From: Cedecea neteri
GTDB taxonomy: Bacteria > Pseudomonadota > Gammaproteobacteria > Enterobacterales > Enterobacteriaceae
DNA: 64,000 nucleotides
Reading direction: 5' to 3'
Assembly: GCF_000757825.1 (NCBI RefSeq)
Contig: NZ_CP009451.1
Location: 4,588,001-4,652,000 of the forward strand
Shown here: piece after piece, positions 41,492 through 49,493 of the stretch
How positions within the stretch are numbered: the first letter of the stretch is position 1
Layout of the letters: every line of letters begins with the position of its first letter
Notes under the pieces: generated by a model
The model's input: only the letters and a program-made list of their open reading frames with translations
What the model was told of the DNA's origin: nothing
Database searches by the model: none
Program-made: the position numbers and the translations under genes

Positions 41492-42090
41492 TGGATATTT
41501 TATCAGCCATTTTTCGCCAGCAGACGCGGAAAATTGACATCCTCGTGCCGAGTGTCGTCGTTTCAGAAAAGCACTCGGATACGCTGGAAATCACGGAGCA
41601 CCCGGTTGAGAAGCCGACAAGTGGCAGCAATGCAGGTTACATCGCCGATCATGCATTTAAGCGCCCGAGCGAGGTCACGATGGAATGTGGCTTTGCCGGA
41701 GGTGGCGCATTGCTGGATTTTGCCAGCAACCTGACAGCCACGAGCATCCTTGGCAAGAGCCCAAAAGAGACGTATCAACAGCTGCTGGACCTGCAAAGCT
41801 CAAGGGTACCGTTCGACGTTGTGACCGGGAAACGGACGTACAACAACATGCTGGTACGTGCAATTGAAGTCACGACCGACAAAACCACTGAGAACGTGCT
41901 CAGCTGCACGCTCACGCTGCGCGAAGTCATCATGTCCGAAACCTTTAGTGTGAAGGTGGCCGATAAGTCAGATATGGCGCAGGGGGCCAGCACATCAGCC
42001 GTGCAGAACACCGGCACGAAGTCTACCACGCCCCCGAATGAGTCCATTCTCAGCCAGGCGGGCAGTTTCTTTGCCAGCCTGGGGAGATAG
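41491..42090 (+). CDS. baseplate protein
   Basis: A 199-aa protein (DILVPSVVVSEKHSDTLEIT; GSNAGYIADHAFKRPSEVTM; ENVLSCTLTLREV) of a phage baseplate family that follows tape measure genes in DUF3383-sheath phages. The C-terminal 40 residues are S/T/Q-rich and flexible. The start overlaps the tape-measure stop (TAATG). Confidence 0.7.
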   Translation: MDILSAIFRQQTRKIDILVPSVVVSEKHSDTLEITEHPVEKPTSGSNAGYIADHAFKRPSEVTMECGFAGGGALLDFASNLTATSILGKSPKETYQQLLDLQSSRVPFDVVTGKRTYNNMLVRAIEVTTDKTTENVLSCTLTLREVIMSETFSVKVADKSDMAQGASTSAVQNTGTKSTTPPNESILSQAGSFFASLGR

Positions 42091-42091
42091 G

Positions 42092-42397
42092 ATGCAAATC
42101 AATGAAATTCCGTTAGCACCGGATAACCAGCTATTCCGTATTCAGCTTGGCGGTACCACCTACACGCTGCGCATTATCTGGCGCGATGCCGCCGGCTGGA
42201 TTATGGATGTGCAAGACAGCGGCGGCGCTCCGCTTCTTTCCGGCGTGCCATTGGTCACCGGCCTTAATCTGCTCGAGCAATACCCGCAACTGGGCATTAA
42301 CGGGGCACTCGCGGTTATCACGGATAACGGCGCGCCAGTGGAACCCACAAAAACCAACCTCGGCACATACAGCCATCTCATTTTTGTTCAGGGCTAA
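42092..42397 (+). CDS. baseplate plug-like protein
   Basis: A 101-aa beta-rich protein (MQINEIPLAPDNQLFRIQLG; GVPLVTGLNLLEQYPQLGIN) resembling the DUF6983/baseplate plug group. The start at 42092 follows TAGG and was preferred to an upstream ATG inside the preceding gene. Confidence 0.65.
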   Translation: MQINEIPLAPDNQLFRIQLGGTTYTLRIIWRDAAGWIMDVQDSGGAPLLSGVPLVTGLNLLEQYPQLGINGALAVITDNGAPVEPTKTNLGTYSHLIFVQG

Positions 42398-42400
42398 CTC

Positions 42401-43462
42401 ATGTCAAAAAACTGGATGCGGCATTTTGAGCTGCAGCTTCTGGATCAGAATGGCCAGGGCGTTTCCCTGTCGGATTTTAAAGTCACGTTCCAGATCACCT
42501 GGGCAGATACGCGCTGGCCGCGTGTGGCGAACGTGAGGATCTACAACCTCTCTCCCGACACGACAAACCGTATAACCGGCCAGGAGTTTGCGAAGCTGCG
42601 AATTATTGCCGGTTATAGCGGCCAGGCTGCGCCGGTTGATGCCAGCGAGGTAGGTACTGCCAAAGTTATTCCGGATGATAAAATCGGGCAGACTGACGGC
42701 CAGAACTACGGGCTGATTTTTAGCGGTGACATTCGCTTTACGGTGACCGGTAAGGACAATATCACCGATTCCTGGGTGCTGGTGCAGGCGGTGGGCGATC
42801 ATGAAGCGTTTCTCTACGCTAACACCATCACCACGCTGGCCGCGGGCTATACCGTGGCAGACCTGCACCGTGCGGTGATGCAGGACTTTAACCCGTTTGG
42901 TGTCACGCAGGGCATTACCGGAGATTTTCCAAATACTGTTTTTCCGCGTGGCCGCGCAATCTATAACGCTTCACGCAACGTCATGGACAACATCGCCGCA
43001 CAGTGTAAAGCCACCTGGCAGCTGGTGGATGGGCAACTGCAGATAGTTCCGGAGGACAAGTATATCCATGAAGCAATCGTGCTTAACGCTAACACCGGAT
43101 TGATTGGGATGCCTCAGCAAACAATGGGAGCCGGTGTTAACGTACGCTGCCTGATTAACCCGAACATCCGGATTAACGGCCTTATTCAGCTGGATCAGGC
43201 TTCGGTGTACCGGGCAACTTTGGGCGACAGCGAAATAGCGCAATCCCCTGGCCCCATTAGCGAAACGGAAGATAACGGCAACCGTACGCTGACAGGCACA
43301 ACGTCACAGGCCGCGAGCATTGCGACCGATGGCGTTTATATCGTCAAGTCCATAGACTATACTGGCGACACCAGAGGGCAGGCGTGGTACATGGATTTGA
43401 TGTGCTTTGCACGCGGCGCTCGTGATTTGCAAAGTGCTTCAACGTTGAACAAGGCGCAATAA
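42401..43462 (+). CDS. baseplate hub protein
   Basis: A 353-aa protein (VTFQITWADTRWPRVANVRI; GLIFSGDIRFTVTGKDNITD; DNIAAQCKATWQLVDGQLQI) with the layout of gp27/gpD-type hub proteins, which hold the spike. In most phages of this type the spike gene would follow directly. Here a secreted-protein gene and a terminator have been placed in between. Confidence 0.75.
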   Translation: MSKNWMRHFELQLLDQNGQGVSLSDFKVTFQITWADTRWPRVANVRIYNLSPDTTNRITGQEFAKLRIIAGYSGQAAPVDASEVGTAKVIPDDKIGQTDGQNYGLIFSGDIRFTVTGKDNITDSWVLVQAVGDHEAFLYANTITTLAAGYTVADLHRAVMQDFNPFGVTQGITGDFPNTVFPRGRAIYNASRNVMDNIAAQCKATWQLVDGQLQIVPEDKYIHEAIVLNANTGLIGMPQQTMGAGVNVRCLINPNIRINGLIQLDQASVYRATLGDSEIAQSPGPISETEDNGNRTLTGTTSQAASIATDGVYIVKSIDYTGDTRGQAWYMDLMCFARGARDLQSASTLNKAQ

Positions 43463-43463
43463 A

Positions 43464-43808
43464 ATGATTTTTCCACGCTTAGCTATCGTAACCTTAATGT
43501 TGCTTTCAACCAGCGTACTGGCTGATGTTCGCTGTGGTGATTTTATCCTGACGTCCAGTAATGATGGGTTTATGCATATCAATGGAGTTCGTCCTGAGTC
43601 GCAAAAATTTACTTTCCTGAAAGGCGATGGGAATTATGACAACATCAAATATGAATGGATGGTAAAGACAAATCAGCCAGGCAAATGGTTAGGCATGGAA
43701 TATATCAAGCGCAATGGTAATAAGCGGATATTGAATGTTCAGCTTGCTCAAGCGAATATGGACGCACCACGGCAGTACGTATCTTATGACTGTGTGAAGG
43801 TCAAATAG
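43464..43808 (+). CDS. secreted moron-like protein
   Basis: A 114-aa protein. A signal peptide (PRLAIVTLMLLSTSVLA|DVR) is followed by a mature beta-rich domain with two cysteines (RCGDF and YDCVKV) and many aromatic and lysine residues (DNIKYEWMVKTNQPGKWLGM). The AT content is higher than in the flanking baseplate genes, and a strong terminator follows. It is not a lipoprotein. Such insertions in tail operons often alter the lysogen's envelope; the function is unknown. Confidence 0.75.
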   Translation: MIFPRLAIVTLMLLSTSVLADVRCGDFILTSSNDGFMHINGVRPESQKFTFLKGDGNYDNIKYEWMVKTNQPGKWLGMEYIKRNGNKRILNVQLAQANMDAPRQYVSYDCVKVK

Positions 43809-43830
43809 TTGCCTAACCTGAATTACAAGA

Positions 43831-43852
43831 ACCCGCTTCGGCGGGTTTTTTT
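43831..43852 (+). terminator. terminator inside the baseplate operon
   Basis: ACCCGC-TTCG-GCGGGT followed by seven T, placed between the secreted-protein gene and the spike gene. Confidence 0.85.
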
Positions 43853-43863
43853 ATGGAGTTTGT

Positions 43864-44604
43864 ATGCCAGTTTCTACTCAATCCCAAATAGGCGGTGAAC
43901 AGCAGACCGCCCAGGCAATTGCCGATTCCGTTTCTTCTCAAATCCGTGTAGCGATGCCCGGCATCATCCAGTCATTTGATCCGGATGCCGTGACCTGCAC
44001 TGTTCAGGTGGCACTTCGCGGCGTGGCAGGTGATGAGTCTGTCGAACTGAAACCGCTGGTGGATGTACCAGTGATTTTCCCGCGTGGTGGTGGCTGCACG
44101 CTGACATTCCCAGTTAAAGCAGGTGACGAATGCCTGCTTATTTTTGCCGACCGCTGCATTGATTTTTGGTGGCAGGCCGGCGGCGTTCAGGAAACGGTAG
44201 ATCCTCGGCAACACGATTTCAGCGATGCTTTCGCCATTGTCGGCCCGCAGTCACAGGCGCAGAAAATTTCCGGTATCAGCATGGCCGCCGCGCAGCTGCG
44301 CACCGACGACGGCGCCGCGTTCGTAGAAGTGGCCGCCGGGCATGACGTTACTGTGCAAACGCCTGGCAAACTAACCGCTATCGCAGAGGGAGGTACCGTC
44401 ATTACATCGCCCACTATCGTGCTAAACGGCGCGGTGACCATTAACGGCACGCTCAGCCAGGGCATGGGCGAGGGCGGAGGTGGAGCAACGATGCTGGGGC
44501 CGATTATTGTTACCAACGATGTGACCGCAGGCGGCGTTAGTCTCAAAAATCACACGCATAAAGGCGTTGAGCCTGGCAGTGGCAACAGCGGAGGGCCGAA
44601 CTGA
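43864..44604 (+). CDS. membrane-puncturing tail spike (Gp138 type)
   Basis: A 246-aa protein. An N-terminal OB-like domain (about 30-120, GIIQSFDPDAVTCTVQVALR; RGGGCTLTFPVKAGDECLLI) is followed by a beta-helical repeat region (about 150-225). The C-terminal HTHKGVEPGSGNSGGPN has the HXH metal-binding apex of Gp138/gpV spikes. It overlaps the next gene by one base (ATGATG junction). Confidence 0.85.
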   Translation: MPVSTQSQIGGEQQTAQAIADSVSSQIRVAMPGIIQSFDPDAVTCTVQVALRGVAGDESVELKPLVDVPVIFPRGGGCTLTFPVKAGDECLLIFADRCIDFWWQAGGVQETVDPRQHDFSDAFAIVGPQSQAQKISGISMAAAQLRTDDGAAFVEVAAGHDVTVQTPGKLTAIAEGGTVITSPTIVLNGAVTINGTLSQGMGEGGGGATMLGPIIVTNDVTAGGVSLKNHTHKGVEPGSGNSGGPN

Positions 44605-44957
44605 TGCGATACCGACGAGAGGATAGCGGAGGGGATTACACCTTCGGCAAGGGTGATAACACCTTTCTGGTGAACAGCCCGGAGTGTGTCACCCAGGCGG
44701 TTAAAACCCGTTTTGAACTTTGGCGCGGCCAGTGGTTCCTCGACTTAACAGAGGGAACACCTTACGTGCAATCTGTGCTGGGAAAGCAGCGTTCCGATGT
44801 TTATATCCTGGCTATCCGAGAACGCCTGCAGGCGACGTCCGGCGTTAAAAGTATTATTTCCTTCGACACGAACAACGACGGCACCACGCGCCGCGTTACC
44901 TTCACCGCAACAATCGACACTATCTACGGCCAGACGACTGTAACTAGCGAGGCATAA
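44604..44957 (+). CDS. baseplate wedge protein (gp25/gpW-like)
   Basis: A 117-aa protein (NTFLVNSPECVTQAVKTRFE; RGQWFLDLTEGTPYVQSVLG; SDVYILAIRERLQATSGVKS) of the gp25-like wedge group. It lies between spike and J as expected. Confidence 0.78.
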   Translation: MRYRREDSGGDYTFGKGDNTFLVNSPECVTQAVKTRFELWRGQWFLDLTEGTPYVQSVLGKQRSDVYILAIRERLQATSGVKSIISFDTNNDGTTRRVTFTATIDTIYGQTTVTSEA

Positions 44958-46157
44958 ATGGCATTGAACCTCGACACGCTGGGGTTATCGGCAACGGTAA
45001 CCGCCCAGGGCATAACCGCGCCTGATTATCAGCTGGTGTTGAGCACCATCACTGGCTATTTCCGGCAGATTTATGGGGCTGATGCTTATCTGGAACCAGA
45101 CAGCAAAGACGGCCAGATGGTGGCGCTGGTGGCGCTGGCCATCCACGACGCGAACAACACGGCCATTCAGATTTATAACTCCTTTTCCCCGGCAACAGGC
45201 CAGGCGGCCGCGCTGAGCAGCAACGTTAAAATCAACGGTATCACGCGAAAGATTGCGACCAATTCAACGGTTGATCTGCTGCTGGGCGGCACGGCTGGAA
45301 CAGCCATCAATAATGGCTCGGTAAGGGACCAGAACGGCGTGATCTGGAATCTGCCCGCAGCGGTGACGATCGGCGTCGCCGGTACGGTGCTGGTCACTGC
45401 CACATGTGCAACGAGCGGTGCTATTGCAGCGTTGGCCAGCACGATAACCTCTATCAACACGCCTACACGAGGATGGACGTCAGCGACAAACCCGACGGCG
45501 GCCACGGTGGGGCAATCGGGGGAAACTGACGCCGAGCTACGAATCAGGCAGGCGCAGAGCGTCGCGCTCCCCGCGCTGACGCCGTTTGAAGCAGTAGACG
45601 GTGCCATTGCCAATATTGCAGGCGTGAGCCGTCACAAGCTCTATGAGAATGACCGGGGAGTACCAGACAGCAACGGGCTGCCGGCACATTCCATTTCAGC
45701 GATTGTGGACGGCGGCGATGTGAACCAGATAGCCCAGGTTATCCGGGGCAAAAAGGGGCAGGGCGTGGCAACGTACGGCACAACGTCCATTGTGGTACCG
45801 GACACCTACGGCAACCCGCATACCATTTCATTCTCCCGCCCGCAGAACGTCCCTGTGTTTGTTGATATCACACTCCGGGTGTTCACCGGCTACACGTCGC
45901 AGATCGGTGAGCAAATCAAACAGGCAGTAGCGGAGTACATCAACAGCCTGAAAATCGGTGATAGCGTGCTGCTGAGCCGCGTTTACTCCCCGGCCAACCT
46001 GGGTGTGGTAAGCGGTGGCAACGCCCGTTATTACGACATCACAGAGCTGCTGATTGGTACATCTGCCGGATCAGTGTCTGCGGCCAACGTCAATATTGCT
46101 TATGACGGGGCAGCGGCCTGCAGCACGGATAACGTAAAAATCACGGTGAGCTCATGA
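44958..46157 (+). CDS. baseplate J-like protein
   Basis: A 399-aa protein of the baseplate J family (TGYFRQIYGADAYLEPDSKD; LPALTPFEAVDGAIANIAGV; VNQIAQVIRGKKGQGVATYG). It is a wedge component linking the baseplate to the fibres. It starts at the stop of the preceding gene and overlaps the next by 4 bp. Confidence 0.9.
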   Translation: MALNLDTLGLSATVTAQGITAPDYQLVLSTITGYFRQIYGADAYLEPDSKDGQMVALVALAIHDANNTAIQIYNSFSPATGQAAALSSNVKINGITRKIATNSTVDLLLGGTAGTAINNGSVRDQNGVIWNLPAAVTIGVAGTVLVTATCATSGAIAALASTITSINTPTRGWTSATNPTAATVGQSGETDAELRIRQAQSVALPALTPFEAVDGAIANIAGVSRHKLYENDRGVPDSNGLPAHSISAIVDGGDVNQIAQVIRGKKGQGVATYGTTSIVVPDTYGNPHTISFSRPQNVPVFVDITLRVFTGYTSQIGEQIKQAVAEYINSLKIGDSVLLSRVYSPANLGVVSGGNARYYDITELLIGTSAGSVSAANVNIAYDGAAACSTDNVKITVSS

Positions 46158-46834
46158 GCAAGTACACCGAGCTAATCACGAACTACCACGCGACTAAACC
46201 GCTTTTCCTGACTCACGTCGATCTCAGTACCCGCCCGCTGATAGATGTTTCAAACACGCTGGGTGGCCTGATTACAGCTTTTGATATTGATCATGCCGTC
46301 GGCGTGCAGCTCGATACCCTGGGGCTGTGGATCGGGCGTAGTAGCATTGTTAGCCAGCCCATTTCTGGCGTCTATTTTTCGTGGGATACCGACGGGCTGG
46401 GTTATGACCAGGGCGTGTGGCAAGGGCCTTACGATCCGGACTCCGGTTACACCACGCTAAGCGATGACACCTACCGCATCATTCTCAAAGCAAAAATCGC
46501 TATCAACAACTGGAACGGGCAGAACGACACGCTGCCCGCCATCCTCGATGCTGCGACGGCAGGATCCGGACTCAAAATGCAGATCGTCGATAACCAGGAC
46601 ATGACCATTTCGGTTTGGGTATTTCCCGAGACGGATATAGCGAATGTTTCACGCGAACTTATTGCGGCGATAAAGCAGGGCTATCTGACCGTGAAAGCGG
46701 CTGGTGTGTGGGCCGGTGATATTCAAACGCCATCGGTGGAAACCCCATCTGAGGGCAATAAATTTTTTGGTTTCGACTTAAACAACGAATACATCGCCGG
46801 TTTTGACGACGGTGCATGGGAGATGAAACTTTAA
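46154..46834 (+). CDS. baseplate/tail protein (DUF2612)
   Basis: A 226-aa protein of the DUF2612 family (SNTLGGLITAFDIDHAVGVQ; LDTLGLWIGRSS; YRIILKAKIAINNWNGQNDT), the counterpart of tail protein I that connects J to the fibre. The fibre ATG overlaps its stop (TAATG). Confidence 0.8.
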   Translation: MSKYTELITNYHATKPLFLTHVDLSTRPLIDVSNTLGGLITAFDIDHAVGVQLDTLGLWIGRSSIVSQPISGVYFSWDTDGLGYDQGVWQGPYDPDSGYTTLSDDTYRIILKAKIAINNWNGQNDTLPAILDAATAGSGLKMQIVDNQDMTISVWVFPETDIANVSRELIAAIKQGYLTVKAAGVWAGDIQTPSVETPSEGNKFFGFDLNNEYIAGFDDGAWEMKL

Positions 46835-47637
46835 TGGCTACGAACGAATTTAAACCCTTTGCCACAGGCGCTGGCGCAAATGTCATGAGCCAGGCTGATT
46901 GGGAAGCTTTACCGGCATTGCTGACTGGTTTTCAGTCCGGTAAGGCATCCAGTGCGCAGGTAAACAAGGCTATCCGCCAGGCTTCATTTGTGGCGGCGGC
47001 GCTGGCGCAGTTTATTGCTAACCAGTCCGGGAATGATGTACACGACGACGGCAACTTGACAACGCTGGTGGCCAGCCTCCTTTCTGCCATCAACAAAACA
47101 TCACAGCCGCTGGACGCAACACTAACCGCGCTTGCCGCCCTGACAACTGGCGCAAACAAGCTGCCTTACTTCACCGGGACGGATGCCGCCAGCCAGACAG
47201 ATTTAACCCAGGTTGGTCGGGATATTATAGGCAAATCTGCTATCGCTGACGTTCTCACATACCTTGGTTTGGGAACAGCGGCAAAAAAGGATGTAGGGAC
47301 CGGCACAGGGCAGATCCCTGACATGTCGACATTTTCTCTTGCGAGGATTTCTGCATCGTCGGGATATCAGAAATTGCCGAGCGGCTTGATATTCCAATGG
47401 ACAATAGGCCCGTCGACAACAGTAGAGACGTTAACAACCATCACGTTACCAATTCCTTTCCCCACCGCGATGATGGCTGGCATGGTGTCTACTAATGCAA
47501 ATTCCGGCAACACATCGGACATTATGTATCAGACAGTGGCGTCCACAGCATCTTCTATTACATTGCAATCGCAGATATTCACGACATCGGCGGGCGCTGG
47601 TTCCGTGTCACCCGTTGTGCTTGCCATAGGATATTAA
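46834..47637 (+). CDS. tail fibre protein, expressed version
   Basis: A 267-aa fibre. The constant N-terminal half (about 1-145, NEFKPFATGAGANVMSQADW; TLTALAALTTGANKLPYFTG) is followed by the junction GLGTAAKKDVGTGTGQIPDM at about 145-165 and a variable beta-rich tip. The junction is encoded by an inverted repeat (47264 onward) whose partner is at 48820. Inversion would exchange the last 100 or so residues. The matching chaperone gene follows 1 bp later. Confidence 0.85.
   Translation: MATNEFKPFATGAGANVMSQADWEALPALLTGFQSGKASSAQVNKAIRQASFVAAALAQFIANQSGNDVHDDGNLTTLVASLLSAINKTSQPLDATLTALAALTTGANKLPYFTGTDAASQTDLTQVGRDIIGKSAIADVLTYLGLGTAAKKDVGTGTGQIPDMSTFSLARISASSGYQKLPSGLIFQWTIGPSTTVETLTTITLPIPFPTAMMAGMVSTNANSGNTSDIMYQTVASTASSITLQSQIFTTSAGAGSVSPVVLAIGY
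47252..47277 (+). repeat. invertase crossover-like site 1 (fibre gene)
   Basis: TTCTCACATACC-TT-GGTTTGGGAACA: two 12-bp half-sites around a 2-bp core, the layout of Gin/Hin/Pin sites. The right half and the bases beyond it (to about 47327) recur inverted at 48820-48757. Confidence 0.7.
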
Positions 47638-47638
47638 T

Positions 47639-48055
47639 ATGTACGCATACGCTAAAAATAATTTCTATCCATTTGATCTTCGCGAGAGCTATGAGGCTGC
47701 AGGAACATGGCCGGAAAGCTTTGTTGAAGTCGAAGATGAAGTGTTTGGGATGTATTCAGGTTTGCCACCGGAAGGAAAAATGCGGGGCGCTGATGCGGAA
47801 GGGAAACCTGTATGGGTTGATATACCGGCTCCCACAGCGGAGGAAATAATCGCGGCTGCAGAACGCAAGAAAAAAGCTCTGCTTTCCGAAGCCGATTCGA
47901 TTACAGCAGACTGGCGCACGGAACTGGCGCTAAACATCATCGACGATAGTGATAAAGCGAAGCTAACAGCATGGATGGTGTACATCAAAGCGGTGAAAGC
48001 GGTAGACACGTCCACCGCACCTGATGTCAGTTGGCCGGAGAAACCGGCAGTGTAG
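47639..48055 (+). CDS. tail fibre assembly protein (Tfa), expressed version
   Basis: A 138-aa protein of the Tfa/caudo-TAP family (YAYAKNNFYPFDLRESYEAA; LPPEGKMRGADAEGKPVWVD; AVDTSTAPDVSWPEKP). It is a chaperone that folds or caps the fibre tip. It converges with the silent Tfa gene, overlapping it by 29 bp. Confidence 0.85.
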   Translation: MYAYAKNNFYPFDLRESYEAAGTWPESFVEVEDEVFGMYSGLPPEGKMRGADAEGKPVWVDIPAPTAEEIIAAAERKKKALLSEADSITADWRTELALNIIDDSDKAKLTAWMVYIKAVKAVDTSTAPDVSWPEKPAV

Positions 48056-48470
48056 GCCATTGGATATCTGGTGCACTGGTAGTGTCAACGGCTTCCAGTG
48101 CATCCAGATAATCCAGCCACAGGTTATATTTTGCAAAATCGTCAGAACTCAGTCTCTTCATGGCTGCTTTTCCCGGCCACTGCCTGCTGTTCATATAGGC
48201 GTTAGCCTGGTCAATCAGCAATTGTTTTTGTGCATTGGCTATCGCAACCAGTTCTTCATGAGTCGCGGGCGGAATATCAGCCCATGCAGGATAACCATCA
48301 TCCCCTGCCACCCTCATTTTTCCGGGAGGCGGTGCCTGATACTCCTTAAACGTATCCTCATCCACCTCTACACCTTGCTCGGGCCACATATTCACGGCCT
48401 CGTAGTCGTCCTGCATTACAAGGGGATAAAACGCATTGGTTTTGGCGTCATACAGATATTTATTCATCAT
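48027..48470 (-). CDS. tail fibre assembly protein, silent inverted version
   Basis: A 147-aa Tfa-family protein (YLYDAKTNAFYPLVMQDDYE; APPPGKMRVAGDDGYPAWAD; AVDTTSAPDIQWPTLPVSP), different from the + strand copy over most of its length. It lies in reverse behind the silent fibre end (no gap between them) and would be expressed after inversion. Confidence 0.8.
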   Translation of the reverse strand: MMNKYLYDAKTNAFYPLVMQDDYEAVNMWPEQGVEVDEDTFKEYQAPPPGKMRVAGDDGYPAWADIPPATHEELVAIANAQKQLLIDQANAYMNSRQWPGKAAMKRLSSDDFAKYNLWLDYLDALEAVDTTSAPDIQWPTLPVSPAN

Positions 48471-48839
48471 TTATTCTCCTACCGCAATCCAGTTAGCACC
48501 TGCACCAGTACCACCACCTGTGCGTGAACTCATCAGATAAAAACCGCCAAGACCGATAGGTGTTGTCGCAAATGGCGGGCAATCAGTCACTCCATTCTTC
48601 GCTGAGTCAAAAGACGTAGTGACAGTGAAACTGGAAGTGAATGAAATGGGTAAACTGATAGCGGTTGGGAATCCCAGCGGGCCTGATATAGACGTGCCGC
48701 GCTGAATGATCGTGCCGTTGGGAAATCTCGCCCACCCCGGGCCAGATGTGAAATTTGACATTGTAGGAATCTGCCCTGGACCTGTGCCTACATCTTTTTT
48801 TGCCGCTGTTCCCAAACCAACGTTTAAGAATATGCACAT
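48471..48839 (-). pseudogene. silent tail fibre C-terminal cassette
   Basis: It encodes GLGTAAKKDVGTGPGQIPTM, then a variable tip (NFTSGPGWARFPNGTIIQRG ... GGFYLMSSRTGGGTGAGANW) with no fibre N-terminus or plausible start. The shared GLGTAAKKDVG segment lines up with the expressed fibre at the inverted repeat. Inversion of 47264-48820 would fuse it in frame to the constant half. Confidence 0.8.
48807..48832 (-). repeat. invertase crossover-like site 2
   Basis: On the minus strand TATTCTTAAACG-TT-GGTTTGGGAACA. Its second half and core equal those of site 1, in inverted orientation. It lies just upstream of the invertase remnant, as gixR lies beside gin in Mu. Confidence 0.7.
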
Positions 48840-48871
48840 TCAGATACCAGATGGCATGTTCTCAGCCTTTT

Positions 48872-49009
48872 ATGAGGGAAAAGTTCGTGCTCGTGGTCTA
48901 TTACAGGGTGACAACAAATGAGCAAAACACTAAGCCGCAGAAAAACCACTCTGAACGCTCAGAATATGAACTGTTTTTTAATCCAGAAAAATTGGAAAAA
49001 ATAAGTTAG
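48872..49009 (+). pseudogene. remnant of a Gin/Pin-type DNA invertase
   Basis: Of 45 codons, residues 5-37 (LVVYYRVTTNEQNTKPQKN, then YELFF and EKLEKIS) align with the start of Gin/Pin/Hin serine invertases (LIGYVRVSTNDQNTDLQRN...). The catalytic serine position reads Thr (RVTTNE in place of RVSTND). The rest of the catalytic domain and the HTH are absent before attR. It is therefore a dead fragment. Confidence 0.75.
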
Positions 49010-49052
49010 GACAGGAATAAAACGCTTGGGATAGCTCGAACTTTTTACGAAT

Positions 49053-49061
49053 TTACTCGAA
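49053..49061. repeat. likely integrase arm-type site, right
   Basis: TTACTCGAA, identical to the two copies beside attL, 117 bp inside attR. Confidence 0.5.
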
Positions 49062-49177
49062 AAAAGTGATATGTATTTGATTGTTTTGGTGTGTTTAGGG
49101 TTGTGTTTTTGACTGAAAATAAATCGAAGTTTATTTTAGTATGTTGATTTGAAAGGTTTTTGTTGATTACTTGCGAT

Positions 49178-49206
49178 TACAGGAATCGTGTTCGGTCTTT
49201 TTTTTA
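49178..49206. other. attR core
   Basis: TACAGGAATCGTGTTCGGTC followed by eight T and an A. It matches attL except for one base (G for A at 49190) and one T. Sequence to the right is host DNA. Confidence 0.9.
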
Positions 49207-49493
49207 TTCGGGAACCCGTCAGCCCGCTTGCGCGTAAAGCGTTTCCCATAACGCTTTGGCTCGACCAGTGCGCTAAAACCATACCACACCTTGATAGCTC
49301 GCCGTCCAGCGTTTTTTGCTTAATTTGTTAATTATTTGTTGCGCAAACGACGGGGTCAGGCCATGGCTGGCCTGTAACAGGTGATGTCGGTCACAAAAAT
49401 TCGCATCAGTATGGCGACAAGGCTACAATTCCGGCCTCTTTGACCGCGTTCCGTGAGAGACGCGGCATCCATGACAATAAGCCTGCATCCACT
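49207..49493. other. host DNA right of attR, with a possible RyeA promoter
   Basis: No gene is seen in these 287 bp. By analogy with E. coli, the RyeA start should lie about 35-40 bp right of the core. A -10-like TTATGG (minus strand, 49252-49247) sits at about the right place. A leftward transcript from here would enter the prophage, not the SdsR complement. Confidence 0.35.

Larger units (their letters stand above)
9961..49206. mobile_element. integrated prophage (contractile tail, lambdoid control region)
   Basis: About 39.2 kb bounded by matching cores in the SdsR terminator. It holds int-xis at the left end, divergent repressor/YdaS genes, replication, Q-like antiterminator, lysis, terminase, head, contractile tail and tail-fibre genes. 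All structural genes looked at are open, except a frameshifted DUF115-like gene and an invertase remnant. Its ability to excise and form particles is plausible but untested. Confidence 0.95.
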
